Origin: Mauremys mutica
Taxonomy: Eukaryota > Chordata > Testudines > Geoemydidae
Assembly: GCF_020497125.1 (NCBI RefSeq)
Contig: NC_059081.1
Location: 15,843,105 to 15,907,104, forward strand
Direction of reading: 5' to 3'
DNA: 64,000 nt
Part shown: piece after piece, positions 33,790 to 45,920 of the stretch
Layout: the number at the start of each line of letters is the position of its first letter
Numbering within the stretch: the first letter of the stretch is position 1
Program-made: the position numbers and the translations under genes
Notes under the pieces: generated by a model
Database searches by the model: none
The model's input: the letters and a program-made list of their open reading frames with translations, nothing else
Told to the model about the DNA's origin: nothing

Positions 33790-35862
33790 ACAGATAAATT
33801 CAGAACTGGTAGGTAAGATTCTATGGGAAGAAAATCTAAGGAAAACAGGAGTTCAGGAGAGCTAGCAGTTTCTCAAAGAGACAAAATTAAAGGCATAACT
33901 GCAAATAATCCTGCTGCAATGGAAAGATAGAAGAAGCCAATATGGCTCCATCAGGAGCTCTTTAATAACTGAAAATCAAAAAGGAATCCTACAAAAAGTG
34001 AAAACAGATAAATTGCTAAGGATAAGTACAAAAGAATAGCACAAGCATATAGGGATAAAATCAGAAAGGCCAAGGCAGAAAATGAATTACACTTAGCAAG
34101 AGATATAAAAGGCAATAAGAAGTTCTTTAAATACATTAGAAGCAAGAGAAAGATGAAGGAAAATGTAGGTCCTCTACTTAACAGGGAAGGAGAGCTAATA
34201 ACTGAAGATATCAAGAAAGCGGAAGTATTTAACAGCCTATTTTGCTTCAGTGTTCACTAAAATGGTGAAGGGTGACCAGCCAAAATAGGGGAAAAAAAGA
34301 GGTTAAAGAATATTTTGATAAGTTAGATATATCCAAGTTAGCAGAGCCTGATGAAATTCATCCTAGGGTGCTTAAGGAACTAACCAAAGCAATTTTGGAA
34401 CTGTTAGTAATTATCTTTGAGAACTCTTGGAGGACGGGTGAGGTCCCAGAGGATGGGAGAAGGGCAAATGCAGTACCTACCTTTAAAAAGAGGAACAAAG
34501 AAGACCTGAGGAATTATAGAACAGTCAACCTAATTTAAATACTAGGAAAGATACTGGAACAAATTATTAAACAATCAATTTGAAAGCACCTAGAGAATAA
34601 GGTTATAAGGAATAGTCACCATGGATTTGTCAAGAACAAATCATGCCAAACCAACCTAATTTACTGCTTTGACAGGGTAACTGGTGTAGTAGATTGGGGA
34701 GAAGCAGTAGATGTGATATCTTGATTTTAGTAAAGCATTTAACACAGTCCCACATAACAGTCTCATAAGCAAACTAAGGAAATGAAGACTAGATGACATT
34801 ACTATAAGGTGGGTGCAGAACTAGTTGACAGACTGTATTTGAAGAGTAGTTATCAATGGTTCCCTGTCAGTCTGGGATGGCATATCTAGTGGGTCCCACA
34901 GTGGTCAGTCATGGGTCATTAATGACTTGGATAAAGGAGTGGAGAGAGCATGCTTATAAAATTTGAAGTTGACACCAAGCTGGGAGGGGCTACTAGCACC
35001 TTGGAGGACAGGATTAGAATTAGACCTTGATAAATTGGAGAACTTGTCCGAGTTAACAAGATGAAGTTTGATAAAGAGAAGTAAAAAGTACTTCATCTAG
35101 GAAAGGGAGGGGGGGAATCAAATTCACAACTACAAAATGGGGTATAACTAGGTGGCAGTACTGCTGAAAAGGATCCGGGAGTTCTAGAGAATCACAAATT
35201 GAATGTGTTAAATGTGATGCAATTTCAAAAAAAGGTTAATACTATTTTGGGGTATAGTAAGTGTATGTAAGACAGGGTGGGGGTGATAGCTGTCCCACTA
35301 AGCTCTTTGAATTCTTTGGATAGAAGATGCTCAGCACAGTGAGGCCTTAGTTGGAATTCTGTGTCCAGTTCTGGGCACCACACTTCAGGAAAGATGTGGA
35401 CAAATTGGAGAGAGTCCAGGCGAAAGAAAAAAAATTATATACAACTTTTGAAAATCTGACACATGAGGAAAGGGTTAAAGAACTGGGAATGTTTAGTCTT
35501 GAGAAAAGAAAGACCAAGGGGGAACCTGATAACAGTCTTCAAATATATTAAGGGCTGTTATAAGGAGGACAATAATCAATTGATCTCCATGTCCACTGAA
35601 GGTAGAACAAGTAATAATGGGTTTAATCTGCAGCAAGGAGATTTAGGTTAGATATTAAAAAAAATTCTAACTATAAGGGTAGCTAAACTCTGGAATAGCC
35701 TTCCAAGGGAAACTGTGGAATCCCAGGCATTCGAATTTTTAAGAACAGGTTGGACAAACCCCTGTCAGAGATGATCAAGGTTTATTTGTCCTGCCTTAGT
35801 GCAGGGGGCTGGACTTGATGACTACAAGGTCCCTTTGAGCCCTTCATCTCTATGATTCTATA
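33790..35862 (+). mobile_element. CR1 LINE, longest copy (about 2.1 kb), decayed
   Basis: It starts in the ORF2 endonuclease-RT linker (AGAAAATCTAAGGAAAACAG) and continues through the RT fingers, palm and C-terminal region to the 3' UTR. Translated landmarks are LAEPDEIHPRVLKELTKAI and GEVPEDGRRANAVPTFKKRN with NYRTVNLI (34330-34538, RT domains 0-1), then CVQFWAPHFRKDVDKLERVQ (about 35360), LGMFSLEKRK and VFKYIKGCYKEDN. The 3' end GGGCTGGACTTGATGA...CTCTATGATTCTATAT shows the CR1 terminal octamer at about 35850-35862. Many stops and shifts are present, so this is an old copy of a subfamily different from 11655. Confidence 0.92.
34272..35651 (+). pseudogene. CR1 ORF2 reverse transcriptase remnant
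   Basis: Open pieces at 34272-34538, 35351-35551 and 35463-35651 are separated by frameshifts and stops. The first piece holds the conserved RT entry block DEIHPRVLKEL and the FKKRNKEDLRNYR block (equivalent to FKKGNKEDPGNYRP in intact CR1). The region that should carry the YxDD active site (about 34700-34900) is only recognisable as nucleotide fragments such as GATTTTAGTAAAGCATTTAA. It cannot encode active RT. Confidence 0.8.
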
Positions 35863-36677
35863 TTTTCATTTACCATGTCACCTAGGCAATTAATTACCAA
35901 AAGTAAAGACTTCTGCCTTTGTACAGCTCTAAGCTACTGACAGATAGGGTTTCAGATGCTTTTAATCTGATTTGCATTTAATAAATGATTTGAAAGTGTA
36001 GAAATAAGCGAGTAAGCTGTTGTGTAGCCAGCCTGAGGGCCCACCACAGAGTTAATATTTTGCAGAGATTGACCATTCACTGTCTCAGTTTTCAAAAATA
36101 GCCACAAATATGGAGCTTATCCATGAGTGCCCAGCTTGAGAGATCTATGACCTGAATTCTGGAGGTGTGGTGTAATCACAATTCCAGAAGAAACGAGTAG
36201 AAGCTGAGAGTGATCACCACCTCAGGAAGTTTGGCCCCAAGTGTCTCAAACTGGGCACCCAAACAGTAGATATTTCTCAAAATTTTGACCTACTTTTTTG
36301 GGAGAAGTTAGACACTCAATTAGATTCTCATTTACGAAGTGATGCTTTTTGAATAGCCTAGCTAAAATGTTTTGCAGAGATTTGTATCTTCAGGTAATTA
36401 GTTTTACTAAATTATGATTATGACCATCTTGAAGAATAATTTCTTTGGATTATAAGACGTAGAGTGGAAGACTTTTGCAAAGGTTATTGTACTTCAGTGT
36501 CTGATTTTTAGGTATTGCTAATATTTCAGAAGGATTGAATACAAGTTTAAGTGGTCAAATATTATCAATAAAACTCTATCCACAAGTTCTTTTAAGTGTT
36601 GAACACTAAGCAGTGCCCAAAGAATTAAATTACTTAGGAGCATGGTAGTGTCACAAAGCAAATGCACAGGAATCCTG

Positions 36678-36764
36678 GGCCTGCTCTTCAGCCTGTGTAA
36701 ATTGGTGTAAATACATTGAAGTAAATGGTGTTACTTGATTTACACCAACTGAAGATTAAGCCCT
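36678..36764. repeat. Palindromic short repeat (TTTACACCAACTGAAGA type)
   Basis: GTGTAAATTGGTGTAAATAC, core ATTGAAGTAAATGG, then TTGATTTACACCAACTGAAG form a dyad of about 40 bp per arm. Same family as 9568 and 38196. Confidence 0.55.
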
Positions 36765-37845
36765 ACATCTGATTCTCAGGAATTTTTTTATTTCTTTCCA
36801 GATTAAGGAAATATCTGAATGTCTCAAAGGCTTTAAAATTACTGAATCCATATCACCAAATCCTGCTCACCTTAAATGACAAGCACTGAGAGCCAGTTGT
36901 TTCGATATATTTTAATAGTCAGTTGTTTGATCACACTTTGGTTCCTTACGAAATATATTGAAAAGGGCAAATAACCAGTGTCAGTCAGGGCTATTGCTCT
37001 AAATGAAAGACATAGTACACAAAACAGGGTCTATATGATACTGGTCTCCAGGAAGCCATCTCATGCAGACGTCTTGTGCAGCAATTCACCTTACACAGAA
37101 GGTGCGCTCCCAAAGTTACACGTTCCAGCTGCTAGTGTTTATATGATGATTTTGCAAGTTACACACCACTAAAATCCAACCCATCAGTTTGTCCCAGTTC
37201 CCTAACTTCTTGTTCTGTTTTTTCCCTATCTTTGCTTTGGATACTAGTATTCTAGATACTGGTTCTGGAAGGAACTTCCCTAGATCTGCTTATGTCAAAT
37301 GCTTACTCCAGCAAATGCAAGGTATTGCACACTTAGCATAAATGAACAGATTATGGTATAAACCAGTTTAGGCTAAACCGCTGTTACAACGTTTGTGCTT
37401 AATATTATTGGTGCTTTATATTATATATATGGTGCATATAACAAATATTTGGTATAGGCTGGCCAAATGAAAAGTCCCATTAACTCACATGAATAACTAA
37501 TAATACTGATATTGACTAACACTCTACTTGTTATTTATGTAGCATCTTCCATCCTAAGAATTCAAAGAGTGTAATGTGAGAAGCATTTGGTGGACAGTAG
37601 ATCTATTATGTTTTTGGATATGGTAAGGAAACATCCAGGCTAGGGAAATCTACAATGGCTCTGAAGGAAAGAATTCAACAGAACCTGCTTTCCTCTCTTA
37701 CAATTTAAAAATCAGATTTATGCCATTTTTCATACACTCAATCCAAATGTACATATCCCCAGGGATTTACATTTAATCTGAAAGTTTTTGTATGCTATAT
37801 AAATTGCTCCAATAAATGGTATTTACTCTTTTATATTCATAACTT

Positions 37846-38045
37846 AAGACCAAAAGAGATGATTGATCCTATGGTCTGGCTTCCTGCATTAAACAGGCCA
37901 TAGAATTTCACCAACTGGTGGGCTTTTGGCAGAAAAAAATTCTAATTCAGCTTGAACTTTTTTTTAAATAAAAAGATAAAAGAAGATTGGATGTGTTAAG
38001 GACTTCAAGTGATGGAGAATCTTCCACATCCCTAGGTAAGTTGCT
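37846..38045 (-). mobile_element. CR1-type 3' tail, old copy, minus strand
   Basis: AAGACCAAAAGAGATGATTG, TCCTATGGTCTGGCTTCCTG and AACAGGCCATAGAATTTCAC form the reverse strand of a LINE 3' region (GTCTGAC-TCCTGCA type). The downstream TTCAAGTGATGGAGAATCTT fits the same repeat. Identity is low and the class call is from recall. Confidence 0.45.
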
Positions 38046-38195
38046 TCAGTGATTGATTGTTTTCATTGCACAAAACGTGTACTTCGTTTCAGCTTCGCTA
38101 AAGTCAAAGTTATGCTGAGCAAGCATTTGGTCCAAACAGGTTTGTATGTTAATGTACACTGCATCCATAAGGAGTAGTCCACCAATGTGTACTAT

Positions 38196-38280
38196 GGGCC
38201 AGTTGCTCAGAGATTTAAAGAGGAGTAACTTCATTGACTTCAATGAAACTATGTCAGTTTACATCATCTGAGGATCTATC
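38196..38280. repeat. Palindromic short repeat, degraded
   Basis: GGGCCAGTTGCTCAGAGATTTAAAGA-type left arm (shown by GGCCAGTTGCTCAG), core AGTAACTTCATTGACTTCAA, right arm TTTACATCATCTGAGGATCT. Fits the CAGCTG dyad family seen at 9568. Confidence 0.5.
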
Positions 38281-38289
38281 CCAGTAGGT

Positions 38290-39650
38290 TTTAAAAGGTT
38301 TATCCTTAATACATAATGTTTGTTTTTCAAACAATTCCTTAGCATATGTTTAATATTCAATACTTCCTTTCTCAATTAAAAAATTTCCAAATGCTCATTT
38401 TGTTTAAAGTGATAGCTAGAATTGTACTCAGCTGGTGGTCTGGAGGAATTCTGATGCTTTCAAATGGATTCTTCCTCAGGAATTAGGTGTCACTAGACTC
38501 TGGCAATTTGCCATGGAAGTGCCATCTATACAGGAATCTTAAGCCTAATTGTGTTTATTCTTCCTTTTTTTGTCTAATGACATTTTATGTACTAGATAAG
38601 ATCCCTTAACTGCTCAGGCTACTCTACCCATTTTATTTAGTTTTCATACCTTGGTCCATATTGAAATTTCCCCCAAATTTTGGGCTATTAAATGAAATAC
38701 ACACATAAATAATCATATTTGTAAACATATTGGTTTAGACAAATGATTCACCTAGGTCTACAATTGGGACTAGAGTCACTTTGGAGCTGACTTTTTTCCA
38801 CTGTTGAAATTTTTTTAATTCCTATTGCTAAATTTCTACAACCCAGTGTTTTGGCACAAACCTATAGATTTCTGCTTCGCTGCTGCCAGATATCAGTGTT
38901 GAGATTTTTCTGTTAACACATCCTATTTCCCCTGGTATTTCAAAGGGCTGCTTTCAGTTCTCTCTTGGAAGGGACTTTAAGTGAGGACTGGTTGTGGCTT
39001 TGTGTTCTCTTTACATTTTGAAGTTGGTTTCATATAGATATTTCATTTTTTTTCCTTCTAAGATTGCACCAGTGCCCATTCCCTTGTTTTGTCTCAGACA
39101 GCACTGTTTTATTTTTCTCTGTGCCCACTAACGTGCCTGTCAGCTTTTCAGAACAGTGAGGATGATCTACATCCTCTTAAGTAGTGATGGTCTAAGTGTC
39201 ACCTCTGTCCATAAAAAGCCTTTTGTTTTCTCTTCTAGAACAAAGCCGCATGCATCTCTGTGAAGTTGCTACCCAAAACTAAAGAGTGTAACAAATACTG
39301 TTTATTGCCCAAATCTATGCCCTTCTTGGAGTTTTGTTTAAGCTATTGGTGAATCCAAATATAAACTTCATGTTAAAATATCTCCCCAATCTTTGCTATT
39401 CCTAGGATTGTCCTCTATAGGACCTCCTCTACCCAGCCTGTTGTTCCTTTTGCCCAACAGAGACATGCCAATTCCTTTCACACATTGGTTAGAGCTTGCA
39501 AGATTCACCAGTCACCTTGACTCAACTGTAACTACTCTGTATCTTCCTGCATGTTAGCACCTGAGATTGGGGTGAAAGAAGAGCCCTCCATTCCTATGCT
39601 GAATGTGATATTACAGCAGCATTAGATTATAGATTCAAAATAAGTAAAAA
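38290..39650. other. Anonymous sequence, no gene seen
   Basis: No recognised element, no domain and no terminal structures. Confidence 0.4.
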
Positions 39651-39658
39651 CTTTATTT

Positions 39659-41037
39659 TAGGGCTGTCAAGGATTAAAAAAAATTCGTGATTAATTGCAC
39701 TTTTAAACAATAAGAAAATACCATTTATTTAAATATTTTGGATGTTTTTTATCTTTTCAAATATATTGATTTCAGTTACAAAGAATACAAAGTGTACAAT
39801 ACTCAATTTATTTTTTATTACAAGTATTTGCACTGTAAAAGTATTTTTCAGCTCACCTAACAAGAACTATAGGGCAATCTCTTTACCATGGAAATTGAAC
39901 TTACAAATGTAGAATTACATACAAAAAACTGCATTCAAAATTAAAACAATGTAAGATTTTAAAGCATGCAAGTCCACTCAGTCCTACTTCTTGTTCAGTC
40001 AATCGCTCAGGCAGACAAACTTGTTTGTATTTGCAGGAGATAATGCTTCCCGCTTCTTGTTTACAAAGTCACCTGAAAGTGAGAACAGGTGTTCTCATGG
40101 CACTTTTGGAGCCAGCACTGCAAGGTATTTATGTGCCAGATATGCTAAACATTCATATGTCCCTTCATGCTTCAACCACCATTCCAGGGGACATGCGTCC
40201 ATGCTGATGGTGGGTTCTGCTCAATATCAATCCAAAGCAGTGTGAACCAATGCATGTTCATTTTCATTATGTGAGTCAGATGCCACCAGCAGAAGATTGT
40301 CTCTCTTTTTGGTGGTTCAGGTTTTGTAGTTTCCGCATTGGAGTATTGATCTTTTAAGACTTCTGAAAACATGTTCCACATCTCATCCCTCTCAGATTTT
40401 GAAAGGCACTTCAGATTCCTAAACCTTGCATCGAGTGTTGTAGCTACCTTTATAAGTCTCACATTGGTACCTTCTTTGCGTTTTGTCAAATCTGCAGTGA
40501 AAGTGTTCTTAAATTAACAACATGTGTTGAGTCATCATCCAAGACCACTATAACAAGAAATATATGGCAGAATGTGGGTAAAACAGACCAGGGGGACATA
40601 CAATTCTCCCCCACTGAGTTCAGTCACAAATTTAATTGACGCATTATTTTTTTAAATGAGCCTCATCAGCATGGAAGCATATCCTCTGGAATGGTGGCCG
40701 AACCATGAAGGGGCATATGGATGTTTAGCCTGTCTGGCATGTAAATAGCTTGCAATGCCGGCTCCAGTGACGCAATAACAAAAATCAACATTTGTACGTT
40801 GCACTTTCATGACAGATTGCACTACTGCACTGTAAAAATGATAAAAGTACTAATTTGTAATCAAATACACTTTCATTTCAATTATGACAATATATTTGAA
40901 AATGTACAAAAGCCATCCAAAATATTTAATAAATTTCAATTGGTATTCTATTGTTTAACAGTGTGATTAAACCTGTGATTAATCATGATTGTTTTGAGTT
41001 AATTGTGTGAGTTAACTGCAATTAATTGACAGCCCTA
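39659..41037 (-). mobile_element. hAT DNA transposon (1379 bp), internally deleted, 8-bp TSD
   Basis: Ends are TAGGGCTGTCAAGGATTAA and GCAATTAATTGACAGCCCTA, a clear TIR. Direct flanks are CTTTATTT (39651-39658) and CTTTAATT (41038-41045), a 7/8 match for a hAT 8-bp duplication. AT-rich subterminal GATTAAT repeats occur at both ends. On the minus strand the interior encodes transposase pieces. An internal inverted repeat has arms 40108-40213 and 40658-40765 (about 105 bp each) flanking the transposase segment. AATAAA-type signals follow the coding remnant on the minus strand. Confidence 0.85.
39995..40489 (-). pseudogene. hAT transposase C-terminal remnant
   Basis: The open frame 40172-40489 contains VATTLDARFRNLKCLSKSER and EMWNMFSEVLKDQ, the LDPRFKxLxxL-type block that precedes the dimerisation region in hAT transposases. 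After stops, the same strand around 39995-40110 reads EHLFSLSGDFVNKKREALSP, a good match to the hAT C-terminal dimerisation motif ERxFSxAGxIVxxKRxxLSP. Internal stops and lack of the N-terminal zinc finger and catalytic core make it dead. The protein type is known to act as a dimeric DNA-cutting transposase in the nucleus. Confidence 0.8.
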
Positions 41038-41045
41038 CTTTAATT

Positions 41046-42384
41046 TCTTCCTGTTCTTCACTTTCCCTTATTTTAAGCAATCTATCCTCTCACCACCCTG
41101 CCCACTTGTTGCTAAAACCCTCTGATATGTCCTTTTTTCTTTTGCCGCAACATTATATACATACACACACACACTTTTTTCAAAGCAAATATAAACAGGT
41201 TATAAACACAGATGAATTTAAATATGCCTTTGAATTTCCACAATTATTAATGTTGCTTTTCACTCCTTGCTTGGCTTTAGTGTGGAATACAGAAATGTGA
41301 TGTCAAAATACGTGCATCTTACTGTAATTACTTCCAAAAGATCTGCCAAACAATGATATCTTTCTAGAAGGTCTGGTTGAAATCTTGGTTCCAATGAAGT
41401 CAACAGGAATTCATTTTTCATGGCCTTCCAGTACCATTCTGTGGCTTACTAAAAGGAGAAGCAGTGAGGAATCTGGAAGTACCTGCCATGTGTAACTTTT
41501 GGGGCACGTGCAACCACTGGAAAAATGCAGGAAATCCCCTCACAAGATATGGCAAACCAGCACTGCTGATGGTGCAATTTCATTTGTAAAGTGCTATCTT
41601 CTGAAGGCAGCATATTATTAGATTGAGCATATGTCTGCACACATCTGTGAATAAAAATAGATATCCACGCAGAATGGTCATAGGTAAATGGTCCATTTAC
41701 CTACTGGAACTAGCATTAAGTCATTATTATTTACTTAGTACCAAAAAGTGTGCCTTTAAATAAATAAATAAAAAAGAAGTCCTTGCCCAAAACAAAATCA
41801 CAAGAGGCAGACAAAAGAATGGAGAAAGAATATGATGCACATGCAATTTAAAAATCCCTAGCTCATTTGCCGCAATTTTCCCAGCCTTTTTCAGGTGTGT
41901 CCCCCCTCACTCTGTTAGATTATAATTAAGCCCTATACTTCCCCAGTTTTGGTCAAAAGACCCTGTTCCTATCAACAGCTCACAGTATCCTCCCATGTTT
42001 CAAGGTTGGTATATCTTCACAAGAGCACTGCACTTCTCATTTATAGCACAGAGCACACATTTAATATTTATGTAAAAGTAGCATCCAAGGGCCTCAATAT
42101 ACACTCCCCCCCCCACCACCACCCACCTGTTAGGCTTACAGACTTCAGATCCAAACCTCAAAGGCCATTTCTGATGGGGGTGGGGAGCATCCACTGCACT
42201 CATGTGGAACCCCATGGACTTCATCAGGCTCAGCATAGGACATCCAGGTAGGTCATACTGAAGGATCAGTATCTTAAAATCTTGCTTGTATATTAAGAAA
42301 GTGAGGGAAGTCATATTTCCTATTTGCATCCATTAAATATTAAAGGGTTACCAGGACCATGATGCCTGCTCAAATTGAATAAGG

Positions 42385-42446
<62 letters not shown>

Positions 42447-44390
42447 ATACACTTCATTTGCATTAGTGGTATAATGGACAAAAAGTATCCAGTTTAGATT
42501 GTGACATCCTCAAGTCTCTTCCTTTGCTACAATATTAAGAATGATTTCAATCAAATTAGGAAAAGGTTGCACTTGACCTTGTTAATATTGGATTTCTTCT
42601 TAATCTGACTTGATGCTAATCCCCCTTCATTCAAACCTACATAATTAATAAAGCATTAACTATTCAAGTAATAACTTAAGAGTTAATATCCTGTTCTTTC
42701 ATTCAGTATGAAAAAACTCCTTAAAGTGTTATTTATACCTACATAAATTCAATTTGATATTATTCACCAGAGTACTTTCCCCTTTCTTTCCATCCATTAG
42801 GTTTATTTTTGTGGTTAATTAGTCAACCAATAGATTTCATAATTTCAAATGGGCTCTTATAATCACGTTATAAACCACAAAGGACATTCTGTTCTCACAA
42901 AGACTATAGAGATTTATAACCTTGCAGCTTTCCCAGCTATCAAACATCTATATGATTCTCAAGGGCTCAGATATGTAGAGATTGTAGAAATGTTGTAACA
43001 TTAATAAGGCCATAAATTTTAAAATTGAATAAGACTTTTGCAAATAACTTCTTGTCTTTCTTTGGAGACTATTGTTCTCAGAAAAATGAATTAGTGAGAA
43101 TGACAACCATGTTCATTTTTGAGTGATATTTCCCCTTAATTGCTTTGTTCTCCATTTGAAATGGAAGTTACAATAGGAATTGAAGATACCAATTTTAATG
43201 TATGGTAACACAGGACCTGAGCCCATTAGATTTTTTTTCCTTATAGCTTGTATTTATTATTTTGCTTTGATACATTCAAGAGGAGAAAGCCATTCCCATG
43301 TTTCACAGCTCGCGGAAGAAGTTACAGTAGTATCACTGAGTATATACACATGATACATTGTATTGTTAGCCTGTTGGTTTTTGGAAAAAAGTATTTGGCT
43401 ATTTGGTCCAAAACCCATCGGAGTCAGCAGAAGGACTCAGACTTCAGATCAGGCCTTAAAGCAGATACTCACCACACATCCCAGTTTCCTACTCCTTGAT
43501 AAACCCAACCCCAAACTTCCATGTATTTAAGCAACCTCTCACCTTGCCAAAAGAGGTAAGAATGGAATAATAGGGTTAACAACAAGGGAGTCACGATTAT
43601 TTTGCAACACCATGCAAACTCAGCTGACTTTGTGTGCATGCACACACGTCCCCCCACCCCCCGGATGGAAATACAAACACTAAGCAGCAGCATCCTTTCT
43701 AAACCTCATCTATAAGTGGCCTCCGAGTGTTCTCAAACACATTCCTTCTGTTTCACAGTGTAACTGATCTTGTTGTAGGAAGCCATGTGAGACAGAAATG
43801 CTCACTGCCCTGCCTTGGATAGCATGTCATTGCTATTCTAGTGCCTCTGGACAACTTGCTTTGCTGCTATTAACCCCCATTAGCTGGTCTCTCTTTTCAT
43901 GACAAATCCACAGTATCAGACTAATAGTTAAAAGGCATAAACTCAGCGTGATAAAAAATGTGGGGTTTAGAACATAATTCAGGTCTCATTATTTTCGCCT
44001 GAATACTGTTGATAATGAAAAGTCTTCTAAGTTAAATCCCTATCTGGTGTCCACAGCTCTTACACAAATTTGATAGTCTTAGGCTCAGTTCCTCTGTTTT
44101 AAGGAGACATCAGTATATTATGTATAATTTTAAATGTTGTCCTGTCAACTTGCATTCTTTACCACTTTATAGCTGCAAACCAACAGTGCCATCCACTGTC
44201 TCTCTGAATAATTTTACCCAACAGCTCTTTCACAAGATAGTCAAATAAAACAGGATGTTAAATATAAACCCTCTTAACATTTGTATGTTCATTGGATTCG
44301 TAGCGTACACAAAATTTTAACATTTTGGAAAGGAAAAAGGCCAAACCACAGTAGGATGGCTTTCAAGGAGGGTTCTAAACATACTGCTCA
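41046..44390. other. Anonymous sequence, no gene seen
   Basis: Mostly AT-rich single-copy-like sequence. It contains TAAA/TA-rich patches (41755-41773), a C-run with CCACCACCACCC (42107-42126) and the (GT)28 repeat at 42389-42444. No domain-bearing ORF. Confidence 0.4.
42389..42444. repeat. (GT)28 microsatellite
   Basis: Uninterrupted GT dinucleotide over 56 bp, long enough to be highly polymorphic and capable of Z-DNA. Confidence 0.98.
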
Positions 44391-44849
44391 AGCAAGTTCA
44401 GTTGTAGAAAAATAATACAATCCAGAGAATCTAAATGAATTCTTTGAATTAGTCTTCACTGCAGAGGATGTGGGGGGAGAGCCCCAGGCCTGAACCATTC
44501 TTTTTAGGTGACAAAGCTGAGGAACTGTCCCAGAGGTATCAGTACAGGAGGTTTTGGAACAAACTGATCCATTTAATAAGTCATCAGAACTCCAATAAGA
44601 AATTGTAAAATGACTAACTGTGGTAACTTATTGCTTAAATCAGCCTCTGTACCAGATCACTAGAGGATAGTTAATGTAACATCAACTTTTTTAAAAAAGG
44701 CTCTAGAGGCGATCCTGGCAATTACAGGCCAGCAAGCCTAACTTCAGTACCAGGCAAATTGGTTAAAGACTATAGTAAAGAACAGAATAATTAGACAGAG
44801 ATAAACATATGTTGGGAAAAAGCCAACATGGCTTTTCTTAAGAGAAATC

Positions 44850-45200
44850 ATGCCTAGCCAATCTATTAAAATTCAGTGTGTAGACAAGTATGATACAATT
44901 GATATAGTGTACTTGGACTTTCAGAAAACCATTGACAAGGTCCCTCACCAAAGGCTCTTAAGCAAAATAAGCAGTCATGGAATAAGTGGGAAAGGCCTCT
45001 CGTGGATCAGTAACTGTTCAAAAGATAGAAAAGAAAAGATAGAAATAAATGGTCAGTTTTCACACTCGAGAGAGGTAAATAGCAGGGTCTCCCAAGGATC
45101 TGTACTGAAACCTGTGCTATTCAACATTTTGATCTGGAAATGGGTTCAAACTGCAAGGGGCAAAATTTGGAGACAATACAGAATTACTCATGATAGTTAA
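44850..45200 (+). pseudogene. CR1 ORF2 reverse transcriptase palm remnant
   Basis: A 116-codon open frame with VYLDFQKTIDKVPH, the first catalytic-aspartate block of CR1 RT (normally YLDFxKAFDxVPH), and RVSQGSVLKPVLFNI, the normally GVPQGSVLGP block. Substitutions A to T after K and G to K in the GP pair indicate decay. The FADD block is lost after NILI. Confidence 0.85.
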
Positions 45201-45726
45201 GTCCAAAGCTGACTGCAAAGAGTTACCAAGGGATCTCACAGAACTGGATGCAACAAACTGACAGATGAAATTCAATGTTGCTCAGTCCAAAGTAATGCAC
45301 ATTGGAAAACATAATCCCAACTATACATACAAAATTATAGGGTCAAAATTAGATGTTAACACTCAAAGATCTTGGTGTGGCTGTGGATAGTTCTCCCAAA
45401 ACATCCACTCAGTGTGCAGCAGCAGTCAAAAAACCACAACCAAATCACCTACAATGTTAGGAACTGTTAGGAAAGGGATAGACAAGATTTAAAAAACAAA
45501 ACAAAATAAAAAAAACCCCACCACTCTATAAATCCATCGCATGCCCATACCTTGAATACTGGTTGCCCCATCTCAAAAAAGATATTAGAATTTGGGAAGG
45601 GACAGAGAAGGGCAATAAAAATGATTAGGGGTATGGAACATCTTCTATAGGAGGAGAGATTTCTAAACTGAACAGTCCCAGTCTTTGTAAAGAGTACTAA
45701 GAGGGATTTATAAAGCCATGAAGGTA

Positions 45727-45920
45727 CAGACGCTCCGAGTTATGTAAACCAGATGTATGCAAATCCAAGTTTACGGAAAAAGTTCTATATGCTAGAAATA
45801 GGAGGTTTTTTGTCGTGGGTTTTTTTGGGGTGGGGGGCAGCATAATGGTTAGATGTTTTTCCAACTTATGCAAAATTTGTGTTCTGGAATGGAATGCTTG
45901 CATAAGTTGGGGAGCGTCTG
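45727..45920. mobile_element. Mariner/Tc1-type MITE (194 bp) nested in CR1
   Basis: Ends CAGACGCTCCGAGTTATG and (reverse complement of the right end) CAGACGCTCCCCAACTTATG form the TIR, flanked by TA on both sides (45725-45726 and 45921-45922), the Tc1/mariner target. CR1 sequence continues on both sides: ATTTATAAAGCCATGAAGG before and GAGGAAGTGTTATTTACCC after. It therefore inserted after the CR1. No coding sequence. Confidence 0.88.
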
